Source: Phycisphaerae bacterium (lineage in GTDB: Bacteria > Planctomycetota > Phycisphaerae > UBA1845). Taken from it: DNA of 39,699 nucleotides. Below the pieces are notes generated by a model that was not told where the DNA came from, did not search any database, and was given only the letters and a program-made list of their open reading frames with translations. A program made the position numbers and the translations under genes. Positions 1-9,142 of the stretch are shown here, piece by piece; position 1 is the first letter of the stretch, and each line of letters begins with the position of its first letter. Where the stretch lies: NCBI GenBank assembly GCA_029260165.1, contig JAJDDT010000101.1:1-39699 (forward strand). The letters run 5' to 3'.

Positions 1-2
1 TT

Positions 3-113
3 GGCCGTTACCGTCGGATGAGCAAAGATTACGAAATGTTGCCCGTCAGCAGCGAAGCCATGGTGCTACTGACCATGATCAATCTGATGATTCACCGGCT
101 AAAACCAGGATGA
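3..113 (+). mobile_element. 3' end of an IS5-type transposase gene (cut by window edge)
   Basis: The frame open from base 3 encodes the last 36 residues of a transposase, beginning GRYRRMSKDYE and ending in a TGA at 111-113. The pattern G-R-Y-R-R-x-S-K-D-Y-E followed by S-S-E-A-M and a hydrophobic helix is the usual C-terminus of IS5-family DDE transposases. The catalytic DDE residues lie outside the window. No convincing terminal inverted repeat was found between the stop and the next gene's end at 205, so the element boundary is not placed. It lies just beyond the 3' end of the matrixin gene and may have altered that gene's C-terminus. Confidence 0.8.
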
Positions 114-204
114 TCTTGCTTCTCACACACCCTCTTAGACACGATTTACCGTCGTATGCGACCTGTTCCGCCGCAACATCACCCCATCCACGAATCCAGG
201 GCTG

Positions 205-1623
205 TCAGATGGTTCGACCAATGGATTCAACCAGATTATCTCTCGGACTGCTGTCCGACCGGGTGGACCACCGCTTGCGACGTCGCCTCAGGTTTGTGCC
301 CGGCGGCGTCAGATGTCGAATGCAGGCGAAAACCAACAACAGTGGACAAACGCCCAGCATACCGCAGGGCGGACTTGCGGCGGGTGGCTGACTCGTTGGC
401 GAAACGTCATCGATAAAACTGACGTCCGGCGGTTCGATCACGTCTGTATCTATTCCGTCCTGCACTCCGATAACAAACGTTGATGTGCCGACGGCCCCCT
501 CCTGATCAAACACGGTCAGCGTCACCTCGTGCAACCCGGCGGAGAATACGACCCTGACCTGCGGGTCTTCACTCAGGACGGTTCCGCCGACGCTCCAGAC
601 GAATCGATCAACATTTCCGTCAGGATCAAAAGACGCGGTACCGTCCAGCAGTACCGACGTGCCTCGCGAAACCGTTCGATCCCCGCCCCCGACAGCAACA
701 GGTGCGGCGTTGCCATCGTCTGCCAACACCCGATCGTTGATCGTCAATGTTGCGAGGTCGGAATCCGCAGCCCCGTCATTATCAATGACGGTTAGTTGCA
801 GGGTGTGGGTACCGCCGGCCAGGGTAACCTCGACCGCCCTGCCCTCGGCGATGATGACACCGTCGATGCGCCATTCGAACGCAACGATGGTTCCGTCGGG
901 GTCCACCGATCTTCCGGCGTTGAGGAGAAATGGTTGCGTGCTGGTGCCGGCCTGATCCGGTCCCGCGTCGGCGACAGGTGGCTGATTGTCGGCTGAATAG
1001 ATGTTGACGAGTCCGTTGCGGTCGTCCGTGGTGACCCGGGAGGTGTCGGACGTGTGGGAATTCATGACGGATTCCACGTTTTGGCCACAGGACGCATTGG
1101 GGTGATCAAGTCCGAATACATGTCCCAATTCGTGCAGCGCGACGCGTCTGAAATCAAATATGACGCGACCTGAAAGATCGTTTGAGATGGGTCCATCGTA
1201 GGCGTCCCAGTTTGCCTCCGCATTGAACACAACATCTGATTCAAGCGTCATTCCCAGTCCATTCGTCCGCGTGATGGTAATCGCAAGGGTCTCGGAATCG
1301 AATGGTTCGCCGGAAACGGTATTTGCAAACAGCACGTTGTTGACGCCGTCACGCGTATCCTGCGCGAGCGAGCTGGGGCCGCCGTCCACGAATCGAAAAT
1401 CAGGCGACACGTCCGACCATTCCTGCATGGCTGAGAGCAGATTGGACGTCCACGAGGATGTACCGTTGCTCAGCGTGCCGCTCGGTGGGAAATTGTATCG
1501 CATTGTGACCACGCCCGAAGACCACCGCGCGTCGAGAAGGCAAAACGCGGACAACGGCAGGCCCCCTGCGAGGACCATCAGCAACGCAAGTCTTGATTGT
1601 GTGCGACGGGTAGCTTTGTTCAC
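205..1623 (-). CDS. Secreted matrixin-type zinc metalloprotease with two PKD-like domains
   Basis: A 472-residue protein starting at GTG 1623, whose start overlaps the stop of the upstream gene (GTGA), so the two are probably translationally coupled. Residues 1-30 form a signal peptide. The catalytic domain carries HELGHVFGLDH (His164, Glu165, His168, His174) and a following S-V-M turn (Met187), the metzincin/matrixin signature for zinc-dependent peptide hydrolysis. Two PKD-like Ig folds follow at about 213-297 and 305-390, each with the x-D-P-D-G pattern. Near 415-435 there is a Cys-Gly plus hydrophobic stretch and then an Arg-rich patch, resembling a C-terminal sorting or anchoring tail. 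About 20 further residues after the Arg patch are unusual and may reflect rearrangement by the neighbouring insertion sequence. The function is known from the family; the substrate is unknown. Confidence 0.85.
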   Translation of the reverse strand: MNKATRRTQSRLALLMVLAGGLPLSAFCLLDARWSSGVVTMRYNFPPSGTLSNGTSSWTSNLLSAMQEWSDVSPDFRFVDGGPSSLAQDTRDGVNNVLFANTVSGEPFDSETLAITITRTNGLGMTLESDVVFNAEANWDAYDGPISNDLSGRVIFDFRRVALHELGHVFGLDHPNASCGQNVESVMNSHTSDTSRVTTDDRNGLVNIYSADNQPPVADAGPDQAGTSTQPFLLNAGRSVDPDGTIVAFEWRIDGVIIAEGRAVEVTLAGGTHTLQLTVIDNDGAADSDLATLTINDRVLADDGNAAPVAVGGGDRTVSRGTSVLLDGTASFDPDGNVDRFVWSVGGTVLSEDPQVRVVFSAGLHEVTLTVFDQEGAVGTSTFVIGVQDGIDTDVIEPPDVSFIDDVSPTSQPPAASPPCGMLGVCPLLLVFACIRHLTPPGTNLRRRRKRWSTRSDSSPRDNLVESIGRTI

Positions 1624-2222
1624 GGTGATTCGATCTCGACGGTGCGATGGGCAGGTCGCTCGCGCATGTTGCGAATAATCGATTTGAACTGCGTCACCGC
1701 CATCGATCGTTGCTTCGACGGTGTATCGGTATTTCCGGTGATCAGACGCCCCACCGCGACACCGCGAATCGATTCGTTGCTGTTCGTCGTGACGCGATGC
1801 GTCGGCTCATCCGAACCGGACGTGACATGAAAGCACCCCTGACGCCAACCGAGGATCGGGCAGATGCCTCGCAGGCTGCGACGAAGAAACAGGATGTACC
1901 GCTGACCGACCGATAACTTCGGCATCCCGTCGACAATAATCGACTCGTCCTCCACCGTCCCGCCAGGATGACGAATCGTGATGGTCGATGCGTCGTTCGT
2001 CCCGACGATGTACTCGTGAATTCGAAGCGTGATGTATGTGCGAATGAGGTCATCGTCGTCGCGACGTGATTCCTGCGAAACGACCGTGCAATCGACAATG
2101 GTGCCCGCACGGTTGACGAGGTTTTCAAACGAGAGCCTGGCCACCGTCGTAGCCTCCGCTACCCCGGTTCTTACGAAAAGGACGAGAAGACAGGCGATCG
2201 TCGCAAATCTGAAATGAATCAT
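1620..2222 (-). CDS. Small secreted protein paired with the matrixin
   Basis: A 200-residue protein starting at ATG 2222 with a signal peptide (M-I-H-F-R then a hydrophobic core, cleavage likely after G-V-A-E-A). The frame stays open upstream to 2576, but that part runs antisense into the M4 protease gene, so the later start with its signal peptide is preferred. The mature part begins with a pattern like S-F-E-N-L-V-x-x-A-G-T-I-V, then alternating beta-type segments (TYITLRIHEYIVG; a Pro-Gly-Gly loop; VGQRYILFL). From memory, small proteins of this shape are often encoded next to matrixin genes in planctomycetes and myxobacteria. Its stop overlaps the GTG start of the protease. It may be an inhibitor, chaperone or co-secreted partner; this is inference from linkage only. 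Confidence 0.72.
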   Translation of the reverse strand: MIHFRFATIACLLVLFVRTGVAEATTVARLSFENLVNRAGTIVDCTVVSQESRRDDDDLIRTYITLRIHEYIVGTNDASTITIRHPGGTVEDESIIVDGMPKLSVGQRYILFLRRSLRGICPILGWRQGCFHVTSGSDEPTHRVTTNSNESIRGVAVGRLITGNTDTPSKQRSMAVTQFKSIIRNMRERPAHRTVEIESP

Positions 2223-2383
2223 CGTTGGAACCCTGACCCCGATCACCAAGCCACGCCCTTTCGGCTGCTCCTCATTCATCATGAAGCACGCCGACTGTCC
2301 GGTCCAGTGGATTATCGGACAGAATCCCTCGTCAGTTTGACGGCTCGTCGGAACTCGGGGTCCGTCCTGGAGCAAACCGTGAT

Positions 2384-5300
2384 TCAGACGCCCGGCTCTG
2401 ATTGCACGCGGCCAAAAACGCTCCGCCCTGCCAGCAACAGCAAACCGCCCAACCCCAACAACCCCCAGGTACTCGCAGCCGGGACAGCCACGCATGGCAA
2501 TTGCATACAATCGACGATGCCCGGAACGAACGCCCCCCCGACGTTTTGGCATTCCACCAATTCCAACACAGAACAATTCCCGTCCGTCATGCAGCAGGCC
2601 ACCATCACCGGAACGCCAACCTGCACCTCATCAATCAACGCCTCGATCAAATCCCCGTCCACCGTCCCGTCCGATACCCCAAACCGCACCCGAAACGTCC
2701 CCGTCAAACCCACAAAACCCCCGACCGGCACCCGTCGCAACACCCACATCGCCTCACTCGTGTTCCCGTCCAGCGTCTCAACATTCACCCACGAACCCCC
2801 GTCATCATCCGACACATCGACCGTCAGCCCGTCCTCGATATCCTCCCCCAAATCACGATTGAAAAACCATCGCGCATAGGACACCTCCGCCCCCACCGCC
2901 CCGGTCAAATCAATCGCCGGCGACACCAGATAGACCACGCCGTCATCCACATCATCCCGGCCCGCGTTCAGATTCTGCGCGGTAAACGCACAATTTTTTC
3001 CAACAAACGCGATATCCGTCTGCGCAACCCCACCACCCGCCGTCGTCAACTCAGGCTGACCAAACGCCCACCGCCCCGTCGTCGCGGTACTACCCGCTCC
3101 CGCACCGTTCCAGCCGGCGGCCACCCCCGACTCGAACCCCTCGTAAAATAACACGTTTTGTTCGCAGATATCTGCAGACTCATCACAGCGATCCGCACCG
3201 CTGCACGGACTGCCCACCGTCACGCACAACCCACCGACGCACGCATCGTTCGTACAGAACAGTCCATCATCGCAATCCCCGACCCCACCGCAGGTGCAAT
3301 CGAACAACCGAAAATCATCGACCCACCAGCCACCGAACCCACCGCAACCATCCTTGCCGAAATCCAGCCGAAACTGAACCGTATCGCCGGCGTTGACGTG
3401 GCTACTCAGGTCCAACGTCGTCGTTCCCCACGACCCCCCCGCACCGCTCCATGCGTGCATCCCCGCCAACGGACCCGCGGATGCATCCTGATCCACGGCC
3501 ATCATCGTCAGGTTCGGCCCATTGAATCGGTACGCGTCATGATCAACGTCCACCCACGCCCCACCATTCACACGAATCCTGATATTCCCCCCATCCCACA
3601 ACCGCTCGGTTTCCAGAAAATGATCAAACGACAACGTTGGCCTACCCACATTGCCCGGTATCACGATCGTCGGACTCGTCAACGAGTGCAGCCCCGCCTC
3701 ACTCGTTCCGGCGCAGTCACCAATCGCGGGATCATCGCAATACCACGCAGTCCCCACGCGCCCGCGAGGCAGCGCGCCAGCCTGTACCCAGTCATACGCC
3801 GTCGGCGGACCGCTGTTGCTCACCGTCCAGCCATTCACCCCACCCTCAAAATCATCCTCAAACAACGTCACCTGCATCGGGCACGTCGCAGGCGTCCCAA
3901 TCTCCAGCACGTTCGGCACAGACCCGCACGCACCGTCCGTATTCATCTCCACCGCCAACAGCGCATTGTTCACCGCCGCCGCATCCGCCGAGGTAAACAC
4001 ATTCGCAATCGGCAAGCCCGTTCGCGGATCGTTCGGAAACGTCCCAACCAGGTCGGTCGCCGCCTGGTTGAACGAGTCGAATGCGTCTGCAAAATCGCTC
4101 GACACCGTCAGGTACGTCGTCAACGCCCGATACCAGACCGCACCCGTCTTGATCGGACCAATCGGATCGACCACGAATCCGTTAAACGACTTGCCATCGA
4201 CCAGCATCGCAAACGCATGATTCGGCACGCCGCTGCCGCTGTGCACACCACCGTTGTCCGGCGCAAAACACGTTTGCAGCGGACTGTTCGCCCGATCAGG
4301 ATCACCCGCACAAGGCGGGTCCCACATGTCGCGAATCGACCCGCCAAACGCAACCGCGTCCTCGCCCACCAACCACCGCACACCATCCACATGACCCGGC
4401 GACGGGCTGCACACGGCGCGCAGATTGTTCGGCGTATCCAGTCCAGACCCCGTCGAATGCGTTGGCCATGGCGCACCGCTCGGCGGTCCGGCAAACGCCG
4501 CGTCGCCATTGAACAAATCAACCATTTCACCCCAAACATCTGAATACGACTCGTTCAACTGCCCCGACTGATTCTGATAAATCATGTTGCCCGAAAACTG
4601 CGTCACGCCATGTCCCAGTTCATGGGCAACGATGTCATCGGTCACGGTGTTGTCGCAAAACGTCATTTGCAACGAGACCGAACTCCACCCCGCGTTCGGA
4701 CAAGGCGGTGCCGTCGAATGCACCGTCGCCCGCATGACCAAACCAATCCCATCGATGCTGTCCCGACCAAACGCACGGAAAAAATAGTCGTAGGTGTCTC
4801 CGTAAAAATCGTACGCTGCGTCGATATCAAAATCTCCCGTTGCAGAATCGCCCTCGCCGCGCGCGAGCGGACCGGGAATATCACTCGTCCCCATGCCGTC
4901 ATGAATCGACCGAACCCGTGCCCGACAGGTTAACGACCACTGATCCAAAATGGCACCCTTATGCGCATCAACGAAAAACGCCTCTTCAATCCCCGCCGCC
5001 TGATCATGCAATACAATCTCGTACGCAAGATGCGCACCGATACCCGGGTCGCCATACCACCCCGGATCGACCACGACCAGCTCCGATTTGGCAACAGCCA
5101 GTCCGTCACGCTCCATCGACGCCCCCGCAATCGCAATAGCTTCGCGCACCGACAATCCAGGCGTCACATCCAACAACTTGGGAATCGGATAGAAATCTCC
5201 ATTCACACAGACGATCTCGCCACGTCGATTCTGATGAACCTTTAGAATTCCCGAAAAAACCGGCGCCTTTTTGAATTGCTGCACAAACGTCGTATGCACC

Positions 5301-5617
5301 TGCCCCAACGCATCACGTTTCGTCTTCACGCGCACCAGTTCAGCCGCAGCATCCGAAACCCCAAACAGCGCGCCGTGGGTCGCAAAAAAATCAATTGGGG
5401 CTGCCACCTGCGTATTCCCAGCCGCACCCACAACCGCAATCGCCCCACCATCAGCCGCCGTCACGAACGACGCCACGCCGGTGACGCGCGATCGCGACAC
5501 GCGCAGGTCATCCGTCACCGCCTGACCGCGAGCCAACGTCGCAGGAACCAGCAAACTCAACAGGACGCACACACCCAATATCCGATCACTCGGGTTTCTC
5601 GTCATCATCCTCTTCAT
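2384..5617 (-). CDS. Secreted M4 (thermolysin-like) metalloprotease with C-terminal sorting tail
   Basis: About 1077 residues from ATG 5617, chosen because GAGG lies six bases upstream and a signal peptide follows directly; ATG 5605 is an alternative. The gene begins inside the 3' end of the S9 protease gene. Domains in order: signal peptide; FTP/PepSY-type propeptide (about 40-170); M4 catalytic domain with HELGHGVTQFSG, the downstream glutamate in L-N-E-S-Y-S-D-V-W-G-E, and the G-V-H-S-G-S-G-V-P-N-H segment that supplies the active-site His. Two jelly-roll/MAM-like adhesion domains follow, separated by a Cys-rich C-D-D-G-L-F-C module. The end is VPAASTWGLLGLGGLLLLAG plus a basic patch, very like the IPTL-CTERM sorting signal (P-x-x-S-x-W-G, hydrophobic helix, Arg). 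It probably acts at the cell surface or outside as an endopeptidase. Confidence 0.9.
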   Translation of the reverse strand: MKRMMTRNPSDRILGVCVLLSLLVPATLARGQAVTDDLRVSRSRVTGVASFVTAADGGAIAVVGAAGNTQVAAPIDFFATHGALFGVSDAAAELVRVKTKRDALGQVHTTFVQQFKKAPVFSGILKVHQNRRGEIVCVNGDFYPIPKLLDVTPGLSVREAIAIAGASMERDGLAVAKSELVVVDPGWYGDPGIGAHLAYEIVLHDQAAGIEEAFFVDAHKGAILDQWSLTCRARVRSIHDGMGTSDIPGPLARGEGDSATGDFDIDAAYDFYGDTYDYFFRAFGRDSIDGIGLVMRATVHSTAPPCPNAGWSSVSLQMTFCDNTVTDDIVAHELGHGVTQFSGNMIYQNQSGQLNESYSDVWGEMVDLFNGDAAFAGPPSGAPWPTHSTGSGLDTPNNLRAVCSPSPGHVDGVRWLVGEDAVAFGGSIRDMWDPPCAGDPDRANSPLQTCFAPDNGGVHSGSGVPNHAFAMLVDGKSFNGFVVDPIGPIKTGAVWYRALTTYLTVSSDFADAFDSFNQAATDLVGTFPNDPRTGLPIANVFTSADAAAVNNALLAVEMNTDGACGSVPNVLEIGTPATCPMQVTLFEDDFEGGVNGWTVSNSGPPTAYDWVQAGALPRGRVGTAWYCDDPAIGDCAGTSEAGLHSLTSPTIVIPGNVGRPTLSFDHFLETERLWDGGNIRIRVNGGAWVDVDHDAYRFNGPNLTMMAVDQDASAGPLAGMHAWSGAGGSWGTTTLDLSSHVNAGDTVQFRLDFGKDGCGGFGGWWVDDFRLFDCTCGGVGDCDDGLFCTNDACVGGLCVTVGSPCSGADRCDESADICEQNVLFYEGFESGVAAGWNGAGAGSTATTGRWAFGQPELTTAGGGVAQTDIAFVGKNCAFTAQNLNAGRDDVDDGVVYLVSPAIDLTGAVGAEVSYARWFFNRDLGEDIEDGLTVDVSDDDGGSWVNVETLDGNTSEAMWVLRRVPVGGFVGLTGTFRVRFGVSDGTVDGDLIEALIDEVQVGVPVMVACCMTDGNCSVLELVECQNVGGAFVPGIVDCMQLPCVAVPAASTWGLLGLGGLLLLAGRSVFGRVQSEPGV

Positions 5618-7661
5618 CGGCGTCCTCATCGTCGTCAAATTCATAATCCAACGCATAGGGCGGCGGATCACCACCAGCCCCCAACAAATAATGCTCGAAC
5701 CATCTTATCATCCGCAGATTGTAGTCGAAACGCCCCGCCGATTTCCGGTTCCCATGTCCCTCACCCGGATAAAAAACCAACCGCACCGGCACATTCCCCA
5801 GAATTTTCAGGTACCGATACAATTCCATCGACTGACTCGGATGCACGCGCGTATCTTCCTTGCCGTGCATGATCAGGAGCGGCGTCCGCGCCTGCTCCAC
5901 ATACGTCACCGGACTACGCTCGCGGAACCAGTCCCAATCCTCCCAAGGCCATTTCCGCGAATGCACCAGATACATCTCCTGCGGAATGTCCGTCGTTCCC
6001 GCCTTGGAAACATGATCGCTGATCCCGACAAACATCACGCCAGCCGCAAAATGCTCGGTCAGCTTCGTCGCCGACCACGCCGTTGCGAATCCGCCATACG
6101 ACCCGCCCGTCACGCCGACTTTTTTGCGATCCACCAACCCCGTCTTCACCAGATGATCGATAGCATCCACCAGATCGTCGAACTCCGCACCCGCATAGTC
6201 CCCCTGTCCCATCTTTGAAAACGCAACCCCACGCGCCGTGCTTCCGCGATAGTTCGGATAGAACACCGAAAATCCCCTCGCCGCCGCCACCTGACCCGGA
6301 TACGAATACCCCGTCATCCAGCCATTCGATTGATGCGCCTCAGGTCCGCCATGAACCGACATGATCAACGGATATTTCTTGCCCTTCTCCTCATCCAACG
6401 GACGAATCAATATCCCCTCAATCTCCAACCCGTCCCGCGCCGGATATTGCACAACCTCCTGTTTCGCCAGTCGCACATCCGCCAACCACGGATTGCTGTC
6501 CGTCAATCGCGTCGGCGCATCGTCACCATGCGACATCGCAAACACGTCCCTTGGATGCTGCGGACGATCCGCCACAAACGCCGCCTCCTTCCCCGACACG
6601 GACAAACTCAGGCTCCGCAGAACCACCGGACCCCCCGCCACGATCCGCCTGGCACCACCACCGGACGCTTTGATACGACCGAATACCGACTGCGTCCCCT
6701 CATGCCCAACAAACGCAACCGTCTCGGAATCCACCCATTCAATCGCCTCGATCTGCCCCGGATACCCCGGAATCAGATCAACGACCTCCCCACCGACCAA
6801 CTCGCCGATCATCAACCGCCCCGCCGACGGATCATGAATATCCTCACCCGACGTGAACGCGATCCGCTCACCGTTCGGACTCCACCGGATCGCCCCCAAT
6901 TTCCCGATATTGTTCAGCCGACTGACAATCTCGCCCGTCTCAACCTCGACCACCACGACCCGACGACGCATGTATCGATCATCGATCAACGGCGTCGGTG
7001 CAATCGCCACCACCAGTTGATCCCCCGCAGGATTCCACGCAATACTCGACGCCGACCCTTCCATCGCCAGCATCCGATGCTCATCTTCCTCATCCGACGT
7101 GTCCGCAATCCAAACCCGAACAGCCTCCAATCCTTCCTCGTAGACCTCCGCGTTGAACCCCTTGTCTTTCAGCTTCTTCTTAACCTTGTCCTCTTTCTTC
7201 TTAGCTGTAAACGCAACCCGCCGACTGTCCGCCGCCCACGAATACTCGCCAATCCCCGTTTCATGCGACAGCACCTGCCGCGCCTCACCCCCGTCAATCG
7301 CAATCACATACAAACAACGATGCTTGTCATCGCCCCGTTTCGCCAGAAACGATATCCCCGACCCGTCAGGCTTCCACCGAACCGATCCGACCTTGACCTC
7401 CCCCGTCACAAACGCCCGACTCCGCCCATCTCGATCCACGACATGCAACTCCGTCCACGCAGGCCCCGAATCCTCCTCATAAGGCTCGCGCTGAACACTC
7501 AACGTGTACGCCACATGCTTCCCGTCCGGCGACATCACTGCCGATCCCACACTTTTCAGCTTGGCCACATGATCCGGCTCAAACACATCCGCCGTCGATA
7601 CCGACGACCACACGCACACCACCAACACAACCGCCAAACGTCGAATCCCGCGCATTACCAT
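5586..7661 (-). CDS. S9-family serine peptidase (prolyl oligopeptidase / acylaminoacyl-peptidase type)
   Basis: A 691-residue secreted protein starting at ATG 7661 (ATG 7655 also possible) with a signal peptide ending near S-S-V-S-T-A-D. Residues about 30-400 form a beta-propeller with repeats such as M-S-P-D-G-K-H-V-A-Y and W-S-P-N-G-E-R-I-A-F. The C-terminal alpha/beta-hydrolase domain has the catalytic triad: Ser521 in GGSYGG, Asp603 in HGKEDTRV, and His636 in G-E-G-H-G-N. The family cleaves short peptides, which the propeller admits. The final 20 residues are nearly all Asp and Glu, an unusual acidic tail. Its 3' end overlaps the M4 protease start by about 30 bases, so the two secreted peptidases are probably one transcriptional unit. 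A hairpin repeat lies 18 bases upstream of the start. Confidence 0.92.
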   Translation of the reverse strand: MVMRGIRRLAVVLVVCVWSSVSTADVFEPDHVAKLKSVGSAVMSPDGKHVAYTLSVQREPYEEDSGPAWTELHVVDRDGRSRAFVTGEVKVGSVRWKPDGSGISFLAKRGDDKHRCLYVIAIDGGEARQVLSHETGIGEYSWAADSRRVAFTAKKKEDKVKKKLKDKGFNAEVYEEGLEAVRVWIADTSDEEDEHRMLAMEGSASSIAWNPAGDQLVVAIAPTPLIDDRYMRRRVVVVEVETGEIVSRLNNIGKLGAIRWSPNGERIAFTSGEDIHDPSAGRLMIGELVGGEVVDLIPGYPGQIEAIEWVDSETVAFVGHEGTQSVFGRIKASGGGARRIVAGGPVVLRSLSLSVSGKEAAFVADRPQHPRDVFAMSHGDDAPTRLTDSNPWLADVRLAKQEVVQYPARDGLEIEGILIRPLDEEKGKKYPLIMSVHGGPEAHQSNGWMTGYSYPGQVAAARGFSVFYPNYRGSTARGVAFSKMGQGDYAGAEFDDLVDAIDHLVKTGLVDRKKVGVTGGSYGGFATAWSATKLTEHFAAGVMFVGISDHVSKAGTTDIPQEMYLVHSRKWPWEDWDWFRERSPVTYVEQARTPLLIMHGKEDTRVHPSQSMELYRYLKILGNVPVRLVFYPGEGHGNRKSAGRFDYNLRMIRWFEHYLLGAGGDPPPYALDYEFDDDEDADEEDDDEKPE

Positions 7662-7678
7662 TCGCTACGCTCCTTCAA

Positions 7679-7707
7679 ATGTAGCGTCACCCCTTGTGGG
7701 TGACGGG
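7679..7707 (+). repeat. Short dispersed hairpin repeat, copy A
   Basis: A 28-29 base element starting ATGTAGCGTCACC contains a perfect 8-bp inverted repeat: CGTCACCC at 7685-7692 and GGGTGACG at 7698-7705, around a CTTGT loop. A near-identical copy lies 27 kb away at 34496-34524. This copy sits in the gap between the kinase gene and the S9 peptidase start, where it could fold in the peptidase leader. It resembles a REP-type or similar small mobile repeat; no partner transposase is visible. Confidence 0.6.
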
Positions 7708-7852
7708 CACGCCAATCTCACTCAGGCTGACCAGGAATGCTACACTTGCCGTGAAACCGTTACAAAAAATCATTTCCCAATAACCGAGGCTCATCGAAAT
7801 GAAACTAACCCCCCACCCCGGCGCCGTCAACGCAACCACCTGTCGCTGAACA

Positions 7853-9142
7853 TCACAACAACTTCTGTGCCACAACAATCGCCAATATCAAACCCAACAC
7901 CCACGGCAACACATTCACGACCGCCACTAACACCCGCGCCGTCGTATCATCCACGCTCGTCTCCCGACGCACCGGCTGTTCGACCGCACCCAAATCAGAA
8001 AACAGGGACGCCAACGTCAGATCACGACAGGCCTCCAACTCCTCCAACATCTGCTCCGCATTTGCGTAGCGGCCTACTGCATGATCCGCACACGCAATCC
8101 CAATCACGCGCTCCACCCGATCCAAATCCCACCCTGCACCAGACGCCTCTCCCCGATCCACAGTCTCTGGCAACGTCGGAAACGTCTCCACTTCATACCC
8201 AACCAGCAGCTCAAACAGCACTCGCCCCATTGCGAACACGTCTCCGGTCAAATCCATTTGACGATCCGGCGGCATGTATGCGGGCGTTCCCACCTGACTC
8301 GGTGTGGCTGTGTTCGTCGTCAGCATCCCGATATCCGCCAACTTCACTTCCCGATCAACAAACACGATATTCGCAGGCTTGATATCCCGATGCGCCATTC
8401 CCGTCTCATGCAATCGGGACAACCCCCGTAACAATCGCAACGCCACCTCCATCGCGGTCGTCACGCCGACCTTCCCCTTACCCAACACCGTATGCAGCGA
8501 CAACGGACGATATTTCGCCGGCATCGTGTCCCGCACCGTCTTGCGTGACACCGCATCGTCCGCCAACTCCATCGTGTAGTACAATAAACTCCCCTGCACC
8601 CCGACATGAAAAATCTGAATCAGATTCCGATGACGGCGCACCCGCCGACAATACGCCTCCAACGCCGTCGACTCCCGACACTCCACGTTCGCATTCTTCA
8701 GCCGCGACAGATCGATCGTCTTGAGCGCCCGGTGCATTCCCACCCGATCACACACCGCCCAAACCGTCCCAAACGCTCCCTCTCCACACAACCGCACACG
8801 CTCATAATCCGGAATCGACCAGTCCGTCGAACGCGACGTATCCCCAAACGAAACCGCCCCACCCACTGTCTTCGTCGGCGACACCGTCTCCAACCCCTCA
8901 TCCAGCACCAGCGTGCTCGCCACCGACGCCGACTGTTTCTCCACTGGAACGTCGCTCGACACCTCGTCCCGCAGCGCTGCGCGTATCACGCGCGTATCAA
9001 GATTTGAACCCCGCAACCCCTCCAGCCGACCCGCGCACGTCGGACACTCTTCCACATGAGGCCAAACCCGCTCCGCCTCATCATCCCCCAATTCGCCCGC
9101 CTCAAGCTTTTGCAACGTGGCTGCGTCCGGACAATCAATCAT
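7853..9142 (-). CDS. Membrane Ser/Thr protein kinase with N-terminal anti-sigma-like zinc finger
   Basis: A 429-residue protein starting at ATG 9142, whose A is shared with the stop of the upstream sigma-factor gene (TGATG coupling). Residues 1-40 contain Cys4 and H29-x3-C33-x2-C36, the zf-HC2 pattern of zinc-binding anti-sigma factors. The kinase domain spans about 85-370: glycine loop G-E-G-A-F-G, the lysine in H-R-A-L-K-T, the catalytic loop HRDIKPAN (Asp253), and D-I-G in place of the usual D-F-G, with the metal-binding Asp kept. G-T-P-A-Y-M-P-P-D replaces the A-P-E motif. A single hydrophobic helix at about 405-428 anchors the C-terminus, so the kinase faces the cytoplasm. Coupling to an ECF sigma factor suggests that it binds and/or phosphorylates that sigma factor; this is inference. 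Confidence 0.88.
   Translation of the reverse strand: MIDCPDAATLQKLEAGELGDDEAERVWPHVEECPTCAGRLEGLRGSNLDTRVIRAALRDEVSSDVPVEKQSASVASTLVLDEGLETVSPTKTVGGAVSFGDTSRSTDWSIPDYERVRLCGEGAFGTVWAVCDRVGMHRALKTIDLSRLKNANVECRESTALEAYCRRVRRHRNLIQIFHVGVQGSLLYYTMELADDAVSRKTVRDTMPAKYRPLSLHTVLGKGKVGVTTAMEVALRLLRGLSRLHETGMAHRDIKPANIVFVDREVKLADIGMLTTNTATPSQVGTPAYMPPDRQMDLTGDVFAMGRVLFELLVGYEVETFPTLPETVDRGEASGAGWDLDRVERVIGIACADHAVGRYANAEQMLEELEACRDLTLASLFSDLGAVEQPVRRETSVDDTTARVLVAVVNVLPWVLGLILAIVVAQKLL

Noticed and set aside
2223-2576. N-terminal extension of the small secreted protein to ATG 2576
   Set aside because: It runs into the M4 protease coding region and would hide the obvious signal peptide that begins at ATG 2222.
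3158-4543. Plus-strand open frame inside the M4 protease region (and a similar one at 6330-7703 over the S9 peptidase)
   Set aside because: Both lie antisense to clear peptidases with full catalytic motifs and have unnatural Arg/His-rich composition.
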